Shown here: piece after piece, positions 18,876-27,346 of the stretch | How positions within the stretch are numbered: the first letter of the stretch is position 1 | Layout of the letters: each line of letters starts with the position of its first letter | DNA from: Sulfurimonas sp. | GTDB lineage: Bacteria > Campylobacterota > Campylobacteria > Campylobacterales > Sulfurimonadaceae | NCBI GenBank assembly: GCA_026988315.1 | Contig: JALSLJ010000064.1 | Coordinates: 1 to 50,504 of the forward strand | DNA: 50,504 nucleotides | Direction of reading: 5' to 3' | Made by a program: the position numbers and the translations under genes | The notes under the pieces: model-generated | What the model saw: only the letters and a program-made list of their open reading frames with translations | Told to the model about the DNA's origin: nothing | The model's database searches: none

Positions 18876-19889
18876 ATGAAATTATTGACATTAAGTGTAT
18901 TAAGTACTTCACTTCTATTAGCGTCTCCGCTGGTAAAACAGGCAAATGAAGCAGGATTAAAAGCTATACCATCTGATGAAGATCAGTTGATGAAATTAAT
19001 CGATAATCCAAATAATCCGATTACAGATAAAAAAGTTGAATTAGGTAAAAAGTTATTTTTTGATCCAAGACTCTCAAAAAGTAATATAATTAGTTGTAAC
19101 ACATGTCACAACTTAGCGACTGGCGGCATTGATGGTGTGAGTGCTGCTGTGGGTCATAATTGGGCTGCAAATCCACACCATTTAAATTCACCAACTGTTT
19201 ATAATGCTGTATTCTTCACATCTCAGTTTTGGGATGGTCGTGATCCAGACTTAGAAAAACAAGCACAGGGTCCTATTCAAGCTCACCCAGAGATGGCAGC
19301 TACAAAAGAGCATGTTGTAAACACTGTTACATCAATGCCAGAGTATGTAAGTGAGTTTAAAGCCGCTTATGGTGATAAAGTAGAGATAACTTTTGAGAAA
19401 GTAACAGACACAATTGCTACTTTTGAGCGTGTGCTTGTGACACCATCTCGTTATGATGAGTATTTAAATGGTGATGAGAATGCGATGAGTGCATCAGAGA
19501 AAGAAGGCTTGAAAACCTTTATAGATATGGGTTGTGTTTCTTGTCATGATGGCGTAGCTCTTGGCGGAAACATGAATACATTTGAGATAACTGGAAAATA
19601 TATTCATGGTGATATAGGTGACTTTAAAGGGAACAAGGAAGGGCTTGTAAAGGTTCCAACTTTGCGTAATATTGCTGAAACTGCACCATACTTTCACAAT
19701 GGAGCTATCTGGAGTTTAAAAGATGCTATTGTAGAGATGGGGCGTATTCAACTTGGTGCTGATATTAGCGATAAAGATGCTGCATCTATAGAGGCTTTCT
19801 TTGGAGCATTAACTGGTACAAAACCAGATATTTCATACCCTCAACTTCCTGCTAGAACTGCTACAACTCCAAAACCAGATATGAACTAG
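18876..19889 (+). CDS. Di-haem cytochrome c peroxidase
   Basis: This periplasmic peroxidase reduces hydrogen peroxide to water with electrons from a soluble cytochrome c. A signal peptide (about 1-17) is followed by two haem c sites: CNTCH at residues 74-78 (low-potential, peroxidatic) and CVSCH at 220-224 (electron-transferring). Family landmarks FFDPRLS (61-67), FWDGRDPDLEKQAQGPI (about 119-134) and the C-terminal TLRNIAETAPYFHNGA are present. The 337 residues are normal. It is monocistronic. In this phylum such enzymes protect microaerobic growth. Confidence 0.93.
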   Translation: MKLLTLSVLSTSLLLASPLVKQANEAGLKAIPSDEDQLMKLIDNPNNPITDKKVELGKKLFFDPRLSKSNIISCNTCHNLATGGIDGVSAAVGHNWAANPHHLNSPTVYNAVFFTSQFWDGRDPDLEKQAQGPIQAHPEMAATKEHVVNTVTSMPEYVSEFKAAYGDKVEITFEKVTDTIATFERVLVTPSRYDEYLNGDENAMSASEKEGLKTFIDMGCVSCHDGVALGGNMNTFEITGKYIHGDIGDFKGNKEGLVKVPTLRNIAETAPYFHNGAIWSLKDAIVEMGRIQLGADISDKDAASIEAFFGALTGTKPDISYPQLPARTATTPKPDMN

Positions 19890-19903
19890 AGCTATACGCT
19901 CTA
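19887..19903 (+). terminator. Short hairpin at the peroxidase stop codon
   Basis: The inverted repeat TAGAGC / GCTCTA, with a 5-base loop, begins at the stop codon itself and is followed by AT-rich sequence without a strong T-run. It is possibly a weak terminator. Confidence 0.3.
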
Positions 19904-20045
19904 ATTCATATTTACTGCCATTTTAAACTAACTAGTGCTTCTCAGGCACTTAATTGAGACTTAATTCTAATTTACTACGCTTATAATAATTTTTAGAATC
20001 TTTTTTGTGGTAAAATTATAGATACAGAAATAAATAGGAATTTTT

Positions 20046-20273
20046 ATGCAAAGCCAAACTACTATAGAGAAGTTACATGACAAAGTCTCTCAAATACTAC
20101 AAAAATATCACTCAATGAAGGGTGAAAATGAGATGCTTCGAAATGAGTTGATAACACTCAAAGCTGAAAAAGAAGTAAGAGATCAAGAGATTGAAAAATT
20201 AACAGAGCAAAATGTTATGAAAGATTTAGAGATAGAAGAGATAGTGAATAAAATAGAAAGCATCATAGGATAA
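20046..20273 (+). CDS. Short coiled-coil protein, ZapB-like (putative)
   Basis: This 75-residue protein is almost entirely a heptad coiled coil (from IEKLHDKVSQILQKYHSMKGE to the end), rich in Glu and Lys. It resembles ZapB or the short coiled-coil proteins that partner FtsZ-associated factors. The next gene, 5 bases downstream, encodes a ZapA-like protein, and that pairing is the main support. Low complexity makes any similarity weak. A TATAAT at 19982-19987 is a possible promoter element. Confidence 0.5.
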   Translation: MQSQTTIEKLHDKVSQILQKYHSMKGENEMLRNELITLKAEKEVRDQEIEKLTEQNVMKDLEIEEIVNKIESIIG

Positions 20274-20278
20274 TTTCT

Positions 20279-20497
20279 ATGGGCAAAAAAATAGGCTTAC
20301 ATATTGGTGGTCGTCGCTTTGATGTAGATGTTGAGGATGGTTTTGCTCAATATTTAGAACATCAAATGTCAAAAGATTTTAATATGGAGGGCAATAATGA
20401 TTTGAAAATATTGCTTCAAGCTTATGTACAAAAAAATCATGAACTATTTTTACAAGAACAAGAGATGCAGGTGATTTTGAAAAAAATAGAAAAATAA
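20279..20497 (+). CDS. ZapA-like cell division protein (putative)
   Basis: The 72 residues begin with a strand-rich head (KKIGLHIGGRRFDVDVEDGF) resembling the ZapA N-terminal domain, followed by a long helix (about 35-72) that would form the dimeric coiled coil. It is shorter than E. coli ZapA (109). ZapA bundles FtsZ filaments. Co-location with a coiled-coil gene directly upstream fits a ZapB/ZapA pair. The assignment is plausible but not certain. Confidence 0.5.
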   Translation: MGKKIGLHIGGRRFDVDVEDGFAQYLEHQMSKDFNMEGNNDLKILLQAYVQKNHELFLQEQEMQVILKKIEK

Positions 20498-20530
20498 ACT
20501 TTATTTTATAATAATATAAGCTAAAAGTGC

Positions 20531-20536
20531 TATAAT
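20531..20536 (+). promoter_or_regulatory. -10 element for tRNA-Arg
   Basis: A perfect TATAAT lies 29 bases before the mature tRNA 5' end in the gap after the ZapA-like gene. Confidence 0.5.
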
Positions 20537-20565
20537 TTCGTCCTCTCAACTATAAGAGATGGTGT

Positions 20566-20642
20566 GCGCTCGTAGCTCAGCTGGATAGAGCACTGGTTTG
20601 CGGTACCAGCGGTCACATGTTCGAATCATGTCGGGCGCACCA
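20566..20642 (+). tRNA. tRNA-Arg(GCG)
   Basis: A complete cloverleaf: acceptor GCGCTCG/CGGGCGC with one T-G pair, discriminator A and encoded CCA. The D stem is GCTC/GAGC. The anticodon stem CTGGT/ACCAG has loop TTGCGGT, giving anticodon GCG for Arg codons CGC/CGU. The T stem is ACATG/CATGT with loop TTCGAAT. It is 77 nt long. Confidence 0.95.
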
Positions 20643-20738
20643 TACTTAAACTCCCTAAATTTTTACACTTTTTAATTATTTTATTATTGCTGGAATAGAT
20701 TTATTTTTGAGGTTTGTGCAGTTGTTTTATACTCTTGT

Positions 20739-21521
20739 TTATTTGGAGAATTTTTTTCTTTTTTCTTTTATTTTAATCATGAGTTGAGTTTTTCTCTCTC
20801 CGAGATATTCCATGTCAAATAACTCTAGTGCTTTAATGAGGTCACCCATCTTTTTGAATCCATAATTAACTTGAGAGAAAGAAGAGTTTTTTCGTATATA
20901 CAAGGACATATCTTTTACATCTGTCCATCCTTGCTCATCAGCTGTTATCTCAACAGCTTGTTTTAGCAAATTGATAAGTTTAAAGTCTTTTCGTATATCG
21001 TAGTTGTTTCCAACATAGTTAGTAACGGTTTGTTTATTGTCATTTTGGGTGCTTTCTTCTCTCGGAATGCTCTCTTGCAAACCACTTAATTTCTCTACAT
21101 AGATGAATTGAGAACAAGCGTTTACAAATGGGGTAGGCGTTTTAGCCTCCCCATAGCCATAAACAGTCAATCCATCGGAGAGTATCCTTGTGACAATAGG
21201 GGTAAAATCACTATCGCTAGTTATTAAAACCACTGCTTCAAGATCTTTAGAGTATAGAGTATCCATAACATCAATAATCATCGCTATATCGGTTGCGTTT
21301 TTCCCTTTAGTATAAGCAAATTGCTGGATTGGTTGAATGTTGTAATCTTGTAAAATATTCTCCCAACCGATTAACTTCTGGTCTTTCCAATTTCCATAGG
21401 CTCTTTTAATGTTTACAGTGCCATATTGTGATAAATCATGAAATATGCTTTCTATATACTTAGAGCTTACATTGTCACAATCTATAAACATTGCAATGTT
21501 GTGTTTATGCTGTTTTTTCAT
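20739..21521 (-). CDS. NYN-domain ribonuclease-like protein with C-terminal LOTUS/OST-HTH domain
   Basis: I chose the ATG at 21521, one base after the leuA stop; a GTG at 21545 would overlap leuA by 23 bases. The 260-residue protein starts with a NYN (PIN-like) domain whose acidic residues are visible in AMFIDCDNVSSK, KNATDIAMIIDVMD and LITSDSDFTPIV, the expected metal-binding positions of a ribonuclease. A C-terminal OST-HTH/LOTUS domain (about 185-250, LINLLKQAVEITADEQGW...) is a known RNA-binding module. Proteins of this build are the bacterial relatives of MARF1/LabA. The RNA target is unknown. It is probably co-transcribed with leuA. Confidence 0.82.
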   Translation of the reverse strand: MKKQHKHNIAMFIDCDNVSSKYIESIFHDLSQYGTVNIKRAYGNWKDQKLIGWENILQDYNIQPIQQFAYTKGKNATDIAMIIDVMDTLYSKDLEAVVLITSDSDFTPIVTRILSDGLTVYGYGEAKTPTPFVNACSQFIYVEKLSGLQESIPREESTQNDNKQTVTNYVGNNYDIRKDFKLINLLKQAVEITADEQGWTDVKDMSLYIRKNSSFSQVNYGFKKMGDLIKALELFDMEYLGERKTQLMIKIKEKRKKFSK

Positions 21522-21522
21522 T

Positions 21523-23178
21523 CTAAAAAGCTCTATTAAGTGCACAAAACAGAGCTTTTATGGAAGCTGTGGCAATATCGCTATCTTTTCCAACGCCGAA
21601 GCATGAAAGTACCTCTTCGCTCTGTATCTCTATATATGCAACAGCTTGAGCTGTACTTTTATCTCCACATGAGTGTTCTGAGTATGAGGTTAAAATAAAC
21701 TCATTTTTATAGTTTTTCATTAAAGCTTTTTTACAAGCGTCTATTGGACCATTGCCCTCACCATTTGCAACAATCTCTTCTCCATTGTACTTGTATGTTA
21801 ATATGCAAGTTGAAAGTTTAGAGTTTGATGAAACAGTGAAATTTATTAAAGAGATATGTTCTTTAACATTAAAATAGCTATCTTTAAAAATCTCTAAAAT
21901 CTCTTTTGGTTCAAGCTCTCTCCCTTTTTCATCACTAAAAGCTTGAACTTTGCGACCAATTTCTGGATGCATAGCTTTTGGTAGAGAAAAACCGTAGTTT
22001 TTCTCTAGTATGTAGGCTACCCCACCTTTTCCAGATTGTGAGTTGATTCTGATAATACTTTCGTATGTTCTTCCAACATCCTGAGGATCTATTGGAAGGT
22101 AGGGCACTTCCCAATAGTTATCATCTCTATTTTTATGAAAAGCAAGGCCTTTGTTGATAGCATCTTGATGTGAACCGGAAAATGCAGTATAAACCAACTC
22201 TCCCACATAAGGATGTCTAGCATGAGTCACCATTTCTGTACACCTCTCAACGACCTCTAAAACTTCATTGATGTCCGAGAAGTCAAGTTTTGAATCAACT
22301 CCCTGAGTTGTCATGTTGAGAGCAAGTGTTATGATGTCAACATTACCTGTACGCTCGCCATTGCTTAAAAGAGTTCCCTCAACTCTATCTGCTCCAGCCA
22401 AAAGTGCCAACTCTGTAGCAGCAATAGAAGTTCCCCTGTCATTGTGAGTATGTGTTGAGATGATTACATCTTTGCGATTGTCTAAGTGCTTAGTCATCCA
22501 CTCTATTTGGTCAGCATAAACATTTGGCGTTGCCATCTCTACAGTAGCTGGAAGATTTATAATAACTTTTCTTGTCTCACTTATGCCCCATCTCTGAGTG
22601 ACTGCATTACATATCGCAGCAGAAAACTCTAGTTCAGTTCCTGTAAAACTCTCAGGAGAGTACTCTAAGAAAATCTCTCCATCGTGATTCTCTTCATACT
22701 TTTTGATTAAGTCAACACCCTCTAAAGCAAGAGCAATAATCTCCTCTTTTGATTTAGCAAAAACTATTTTACGCTGTGCTACAGAGGTAGAATTGTATAA
22801 GTGAACAGTTGCTTTTTTTACACCCTTTAGGGCTTCAAAACTTTTAGCGATTAGGTGTTCTTTTGCTTGGACTAAAACTTGTATGGTTACATCATCCGGT
22901 ATTAAACTATCTTCTACTAAGCGACGCAAAAAGTCAAATTCCACTTTTGAAGCAGATGGGAAACCAACCTCTATTTCTTTAAATCCGAGTTTTAATAAGA
23001 GTGCAAATAGTTCAAGTTTTTTATCCATATCCATAGGATTGATTAGTGCTTGATTTCCATCACGCAAATCTACACTACACCATTTAGGAGCTTTAGTTAT
23101 TGTATTATTTGGCCATTGTCTATTTGGCAAATCTATAGGTGGATAGGGTTTGTATTTGCCCTCTTGTATTTGATTCAT
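21523..23178 (-). CDS. leuA: 2-isopropylmalate synthase, yeast/actinobacterial type
   Basis: LeuA condenses acetyl-CoA with 2-oxoisovalerate in the first committed step of leucine synthesis. The N-terminal PPIDLPNRQWPNN and WCSVDLRDGNQALINPM, plus the 551-residue length, mark the yeast/Mycobacterium-type enzyme rather than the E. coli type. The DLRDGNQ metal/catalytic loop and ISTHTHNDRGTS (metal-binding histidines) are intact. A C-terminal LeuA-dimer regulatory domain (about 430-551), the usual site of leucine feedback inhibition, is present and ends TASIKALFCALNRAF. AAAGGA precedes the ATG. A leader hairpin and an extended -10 lie upstream. Confidence 0.94.
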   Translation of the reverse strand: MNQIQEGKYKPYPPIDLPNRQWPNNTITKAPKWCSVDLRDGNQALINPMDMDKKLELFALLLKLGFKEIEVGFPSASKVEFDFLRRLVEDSLIPDDVTIQVLVQAKEHLIAKSFEALKGVKKATVHLYNSTSVAQRKIVFAKSKEEIIALALEGVDLIKKYEENHDGEIFLEYSPESFTGTELEFSAAICNAVTQRWGISETRKVIINLPATVEMATPNVYADQIEWMTKHLDNRKDVIISTHTHNDRGTSIAATELALLAGADRVEGTLLSNGERTGNVDIITLALNMTTQGVDSKLDFSDINEVLEVVERCTEMVTHARHPYVGELVYTAFSGSHQDAINKGLAFHKNRDDNYWEVPYLPIDPQDVGRTYESIIRINSQSGKGGVAYILEKNYGFSLPKAMHPEIGRKVQAFSDEKGRELEPKEILEIFKDSYFNVKEHISLINFTVSSNSKLSTCILTYKYNGEEIVANGEGNGPIDACKKALMKNYKNEFILTSYSEHSCGDKSTAQAVAYIEIQSEEVLSCFGVGKDSDIATASIKALFCALNRAF

Positions 23179-23202
23179 AATGAATCCTTTAAACTTGAAT
23201 TT

Positions 23203-23247
23203 TTAATAACACACTCTTACATACTTGTTATTAAGTTCGGAATTATA
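23203..23247 (-). promoter_or_regulatory. leuA promoter and 5' leader hairpin
   Basis: On the minus strand, TGCTATAAT gives an extended -10 (hexamer at 23242-23247). Just after the expected start site, TTAATAACA (23226-23234) and TGTTATTAA (23203-23211) form a perfect 9-bp stem with a 14-base loop. The loop contains ATGTAA, a start codon followed at once by a stop. The leuA start is 24 bases beyond the hairpin. Confidence 0.45.
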
Positions 23248-23292
23248 GCAAATTTATGATTATAGAATAAGTGGATAAAAATAAATAGTTGT

Positions 23293-24195
23293 TTATCGTA
23301 AAGTTATTGTAAACAATGCCCCTAAGTCTGAGTTTTTTACCTCTATTTTTCCGTGATGCTTTTGAACAATTTGTTTGCTCATGTAGAGACCTATCCCAGT
23401 CCCTTTTCCCTCTTTTTTAGTTGTAACATTTGGTTTGAATATATCATTGATTGCATTGAGTGGTATCCCACCAGCATTGTCTTCAAAGGTTATATACATT
23501 TTTTCCTTTTTTAGAAAACTCTTTATATATACATTTCTTTGTGAAACTTGCCTTTCGTTAAATGAGTCTATACTATTGCTGAGAAGATTTAAAAAAAGGT
23601 GTTTAAACTCATTTATAAGACCATGAACGGTAATGTCAGTTTCAATGTCTATAAATATATTGATATTATTTTGTATCAATTCATCTTTCATTAAAACCTG
23701 AACGCTGTTTAGACAAGTGCTTATGTAAAAATTATCTGTATCTGCGGATGGTCTAAAAAAAGTTCTAAATTCGTTGAGAGTATTCACCATATGGGTAATC
23801 TGCATCTCGGTTACTTTGTTTAAATCTGCAATATATGCAGTGTCAACCAAGCCGTTTTCAAAGTCATCTTTGAGCATATCATTCATCATACTTAAAGAGT
23901 TTAAGGGTTGTTTCCATTGATGAGCAACAGCATCCATCATCTCACCCATCGCTGCCATTTTTGATTGTTGAGCGAGCATTTTATCTTTTTTTGAGTTTGT
24001 TGCATTTACCGCGAGTGTTCGTTTGTCAATCTGTTTGAGAAAGGCAGTGTGATTTTTAATAATTTTTTCATTTTGTTTTCTTTGACCTTTATATAAGTCA
24101 ATTAGTGTGAGAGTTTGCTCCCTTAGCCTATGGCTTGAGAGTTTGGAGAGTACAATTATCTCATCAATAAGTTTCTGGTTGATATCTTCAGGCAT
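23293..24195 (-). CDS. Soluble sensor histidine kinase
   Basis: This 300-residue kinase has no membrane segment. Residues 1-75 are a helical region. The phospho-acceptor H92 lies in AVAHQWKQPLNSL, the HPK4-like (NtrB/DctB-related) H-box common in this phylum. The HATPase domain shows FLNLLSNSIDSF (N-box), FEDNAGGIP (G1), FKPNVTTKKEGKGTGIGLYM (F and G2). It sits next to glnA in the same orientation, but no response regulator adjoins it. The signal may be cytoplasmic or come through a partner. The gap to glnA contains a hairpin, so it may be transcribed separately. Confidence 0.88.
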   Translation of the reverse strand: MPEDINQKLIDEIIVLSKLSSHRLREQTLTLIDLYKGQRKQNEKIIKNHTAFLKQIDKRTLAVNATNSKKDKMLAQQSKMAAMGEMMDAVAHQWKQPLNSLSMMNDMLKDDFENGLVDTAYIADLNKVTEMQITHMVNTLNEFRTFFRPSADTDNFYISTCLNSVQVLMKDELIQNNINIFIDIETDITVHGLINEFKHLFLNLLSNSIDSFNERQVSQRNVYIKSFLKKEKMYITFEDNAGGIPLNAINDIFKPNVTTKKEGKGTGIGLYMSKQIVQKHHGKIEVKNSDLGALFTITLR

Positions 24196-24252
24196 AGCTC
24201 ACTACTAAAAAATAATATTATTTATTATAGCGAAAAAATATGATTGTGTATA

Positions 24253-24271
24253 TTCCCGCATGATGCGGGAA
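24253..24271 (-). terminator. Hairpin downstream of glnA
   Basis: TTCCCGC / GCGGGAA pair as a 7-bp GC-rich stem with a 5-base loop, 20 bases beyond the glnA stop. A run of six T's appears only about 13 bases later on the minus strand, so it is an imperfect intrinsic terminator. Confidence 0.45.
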
Positions 24272-24290
24272 GTGCATTAAGAAAAAATGC

Positions 24291-25721
24291 TTAACACTGG
24301 TAGGTAGTTTTAAACTCGTAAGCAGTTGGACGACCTTCATCTGGATAAACATCACGCTGAAATCTATAGTGTTGGTAAGCATGGATAAACTCATCTGTAA
24401 ATACAGGTTTTAAGAAATCATTATCCGAAATAAGACCTTCAAGTGATTCACGAAGAGTGTGTGGCATTTGTGGAATGTTTTTCTCACGAATCTCATCAAG
24501 GGAAAGCTCAAATAAATCTTCATCCATTGGACCAACAGGAACAGTTCCTTGTTTGATGCCATCAAGACCAGCAAGCATCATAACAGCAAATGCAAGGTAA
24601 GGACAAGCAGTAGAATCTGGAAAACGCATCTCAATTCTAGTAGCCATCTCACCAGCACCATATGGGATACGACAAGCAGCTGAACGGTTTTGAGAAGAGT
24701 ATGTTAAGATTGAAGGAGCTTCAAAACCTGGCAATAGTCTTTTGTAAGAATTTGTTGTTGGGTTGGTAAATGCAGCAACAGCAGCAGCATGCTTAAATAT
24801 ACCGCCTGCATAGTTGACAGCCATTTGACTTAAGTTTGCATATTCACCTGGAGCATAGAAAAGGTTTTTACCATCTTTCCATAGTGATTGGTGAACATGC
24901 ATACCGTTACCGTTGTCACCATAAAGTGGTTTAGGCATAAATGTAGCAGTTTTACCATTAAGGTGAGCAATCATTTTAATTACATACTTGTATTTTTGAA
25001 CATTATCAGCAGCACCGATGATGTCAGAGAAAACTATACCTAGTTCGTGTTGCCCTTGAGCAACTTCATGGTGACCAAGAACAACTTCAAGGCCAACTTG
25101 CTCTAAAACTTGCATCATCTCAGCACGAATATCTACAGCAGAATCAGTTGGTTGAACAGGGAAGTAACCACCCTTAGTGCCTGGTCTGTGACCTGTGTTA
25201 TACATCTCTGGATATGGATTGTTTGAGTTCCACTCACCCTCTTCAGTGTCAACTTTGTAACCAGCTTCGTTAATGTTGTCAACAAAAGTTACAGAATCAA
25301 ACATGAAAAATTCATTTTCAGGACCGAAGTACGCAGTATCCGCTATACCAATCTCTTCAGCATGCTTAAGTGCTTTTTTAGCGATAGAGCGTGGGCATCT
25401 TTCATACGCTTGTTCCTTGTAGATATCATAAACATCACAAAATAGGATGATAGTAGGATCTGCAGTAAAAGGATCTAGAAATGCAGTGTTTACCTCTGGT
25501 TTAAGTAGCATGTCTGACATATTGATCGGTTGCCATGCTTCGATAGATGAACCATCAAATGGAAGACCATTTTCCAGTGAACTAGCACTTACAGCACTCA
25601 TTCTGTAGCTAATATGGTGCCATGCACCTTTAATATCTGTAAATCTAAAATCTACAAATTGAACATCATTTTCTTCACAAAAAGTAAAAAACTCTTCCGT
25701 GTTATTAACAAATTTTCCCAT
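24291..25721 (-). CDS. glnA: Glutamine synthetase type I
   Basis: GlnA makes glutamine from glutamate, ammonia and ATP and is the main ammonium-assimilating enzyme. The 476 residues have the GSI beta-grasp N-terminus ([25 protein letters not shown]) and catalytic domain. [22 protein letters not shown] (metal and ammonium sites) and [17 protein letters not shown] (ATP site) are all intact. The E. coli adenylylation motif NLYDLP is DLFELS here, so the modified tyrosine is F404. GGAG lies before the ATG. A TATACT -10 is visible upstream. Confidence 0.96.
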   Translation of the reverse strand: MGKFVNNTEEFFTFCEENDVQFVDFRFTDIKGAWHHISYRMSAVSASSLENGLPFDGSSIEAWQPINMSDMLLKPEVNTAFLDPFTADPTIILFCDVYDIYKEQAYERCPRSIAKKALKHAEEIGIADTAYFGPENEFFMFDSVTFVDNINEAGYKVDTEEGEWNSNNPYPEMYNTGHRPGTKGGYFPVQPTDSAVDIRAEMMQVLEQVGLEVVLGHHEVAQGQHELGIVFSDIIGAADNVQKYKYVIKMIAHLNGKTATFMPKPLYGDNGNGMHVHQSLWKDGKNLFYAPGEYANLSQMAVNYAGGIFKHAAAVAAFTNPTTNSYKRLLPGFEAPSILTYSSQNRSAACRIPYGAGEMATRIEMRFPDSTACPYLAFAVMMLAGLDGIKQGTVPVGPMDEDLFELSLDEIREKNIPQMPHTLRESLEGLISDNDFLKPVFTDEFIHAYQHYRFQRDVYPDEGRPTAYEFKTTYQC

Positions 25722-25753
25722 TCATTTTCTCCTGAGTAATATTTTCTCTAAAG

Positions 25754-25759
25754 AGTATA
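25754..25759 (-). promoter_or_regulatory. -10 element for glnA
   Basis: TATACT on the minus strand, 32 bases before the glnA ATG, sits in a 118-base gap. There is no clear -35 and no obvious nitrogen-regulator or sigma-54 site. Confidence 0.35.
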
Positions 25760-25839
25760 TCTGATTTAACTTCAATAAAATATTTTATTTTGCTTAAATA
25801 TTAATCATTATTTGTTTTTTGTTTCGTAAAGTTATACTT

Positions 25840-26511
25840 TTACTTATAGTGGTGTATCTCTCCACCTTGTTTTGCATACATCATTAGGTTGGCTATATTT
25901 ACACTTCTATCGCATGAACGCTCTAGTTTTCTCAGGCTTCCTAAAACTCTTACATACTCAATCGCAAGTTCTCTTTCATCTATAATAATAGTTAAAATAT
26001 CTTTTTCTAAAACAGAGAACAGATCATCATTTATACTCTCTTCTACTACCACTTTTCTATAATAATCGTCAATTTGACAATCATCAAGTTTTTTAAAGCA
26101 CTCTAAAATGTATTTTTGTGCATTAATTGTGCTTTTGTGAAGCTGGATGATGATAGAGTTTAAAGGTTTTAAATTGACATCACTCCGAGAGTGTTCTAGC
26201 ATACGATGAGCGTATTTTTTTACACCCTCTCCAATACGAACTATTTCATTTGTCATTTTTAAGTATGCAACAAGAGAACGAAGCTCTTTTGCTTCTGGAC
26301 CAAATAGGGCAAAAGTTTTAATGATTTCATTATCTATAATATCACCTTTTGTACCAATATTGTTGAGTCTCTCTTGTACCTCTTTAAACTTTTTTAAATC
26401 ACATAGCTCGAAAGCGACTAATGAGAGTTGATTTGCATCTGTAATGTTTTCCAAAAGTGTAGAGATGCTTTCTCTAATCTCGTTTATTTTTATATCATAT
26501 TTTGTTAACAT
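25840..26511 (-). CDS. phoU: PhoU-family phosphate signalling protein
   Basis: PhoU couples the Pst transporter to the PhoR/PhoB-type two-component system and restrains phosphate uptake. The 223-residue all-helical protein shows two PhoU repeats; VRVLGSLRKLERSCDRSVNIANLMMY (split here at about 190-215) carries the family's E/D-x3-D metal motif (ERSCD), and VRIGEGVKKYAHRM is the equivalent in the first repeat. It is the last gene of pstC-pstA-pstB-phoU, 49 bases after pstB. Family membership is fairly clear, though it is more divergent than the pst genes. Confidence 0.8.
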   Translation of the reverse strand: MLTKYDIKINEIRESISTLLENITDANQLSLVAFELCDLKKFKEVQERLNNIGTKGDIIDNEIIKTFALFGPEAKELRSLVAYLKMTNEIVRIGEGVKKYAHRMLEHSRSDVNLKPLNSIIIQLHKSTINAQKYILECFKKLDDCQIDDYYRKVVVEESINDDLFSVLEKDILTIIIDERELAIEYVRVLGSLRKLERSCDRSVNIANLMMYAKQGGEIHHYK

Positions 26512-26560
26512 GTTTTTCCCTTAAGTTTGTTTTTTATCTAATTGTTTTAGGTGTTTATTA

Positions 26561-27346
26561 TCAACCAAACTTACCAGTAATATACTCTTCTGTTAGTTTC
26601 TCTTTAGGTGTTACAAACATCTCTTCTGTGTAACCAAGTTCTATTAGCTCACCTAAGTACATAAAACCAGTATAGTCACTCACACGGGCAGCTTGTTGCA
26701 TATTATGCGTAACAATAATGATAGAAACTTTCTTTTTTAGCTCAATAACTAGCTCTTCAATCCCTGAAGTAGAGATTGGATCAAGTGCAGATGTAGGCTC
26801 ATCAAAAAGTAAAACTTCAGGCTCAACAGCAATGGCTCGTGCTATACACAAGCGTTGTTGCTGTCCACCTGAGAGACCATTTGCATCATGCTTAAGTCTA
26901 TCTTTAACCTCTTTCCAAATTGCAGCATCACACAAGGCTTTTTCAACACGGTCATTGAGTTCAGTTTTATTTTTAATCCCTTGAAGTTTCATCCCATATG
27001 CCACATTGTCAAATATGCTCATTGGAAAAGCTGTAGGTTTTTGAAAAATCATACCTATTTGAATTCTAAGGTTGATTAAATCTTCTTTTGATGTTAAGAT
27101 ATTTCTGTTTTTAAATAAAATCTCTCCAGCATATTCATTCCCAGGATATAAATCATGCATACGATTAAAAGCTCTTAAGAGTGTTGTTTTACCACATCCA
27201 GAGGGACCGATAAGTGCCGTAATACTATTTTTTGCAATAGGCATATTTAATTTTTTAATGCTTGGCTCATCAGCGGATGCATATGTAAATTCAAAGTTTT
27301 TAACTTCGAGTGCTTTTTCTTCAGTTATATCTACGATAGTAGCCAT
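26561..27346 (-). CDS. pstB: Phosphate ABC transporter ATP-binding protein
   Basis: PstB hydrolyses ATP to power high-affinity phosphate import through PstCA. The ATG at 27346 ([11 protein letters not shown]) overlaps the pstA stop as TAATG and gives 261 residues, the family norm. The frame is open for 34 more codons upstream, but these lie inside pstA and have no ABC character. Walker A is GPSGCGKTT (about 45-53), the signature LSGGQQQR, Walker [14 protein letters not shown], and the switch histidine is in [10 protein letters not shown]. PstB-specific [12 protein letters not shown] is present. Confidence 0.95.
   Translation of the reverse strand: MATIVDITEEKALEVKNFEFTYASADEPSIKKLNMPIAKNSITALIGPSGCGKTTLLRAFNRMHDLYPGNEYAGEILFKNRNILTSKEDLINLRIQIGMIFQKPTAFPMSIFDNVAYGMKLQGIKNKTELNDRVEKALCDAAIWKEVKDRLKHDANGLSGGQQQRLCIARAIAVEPEVLLFDEPTSALDPISTSGIEELVIELKKKVSIIIVTHNMQQAARVSDYTGFMYLGELIELGYTEEMFVTPKEKLTEEYITGKFG

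Noticed and set aside
24272-24290. A second small hairpin (GCATT/AATGC) between glnA and its main hairpin
   Set aside because: The stem is only 5 AT-rich base pairs with an A-rich loop, too weak to report as a separate element.
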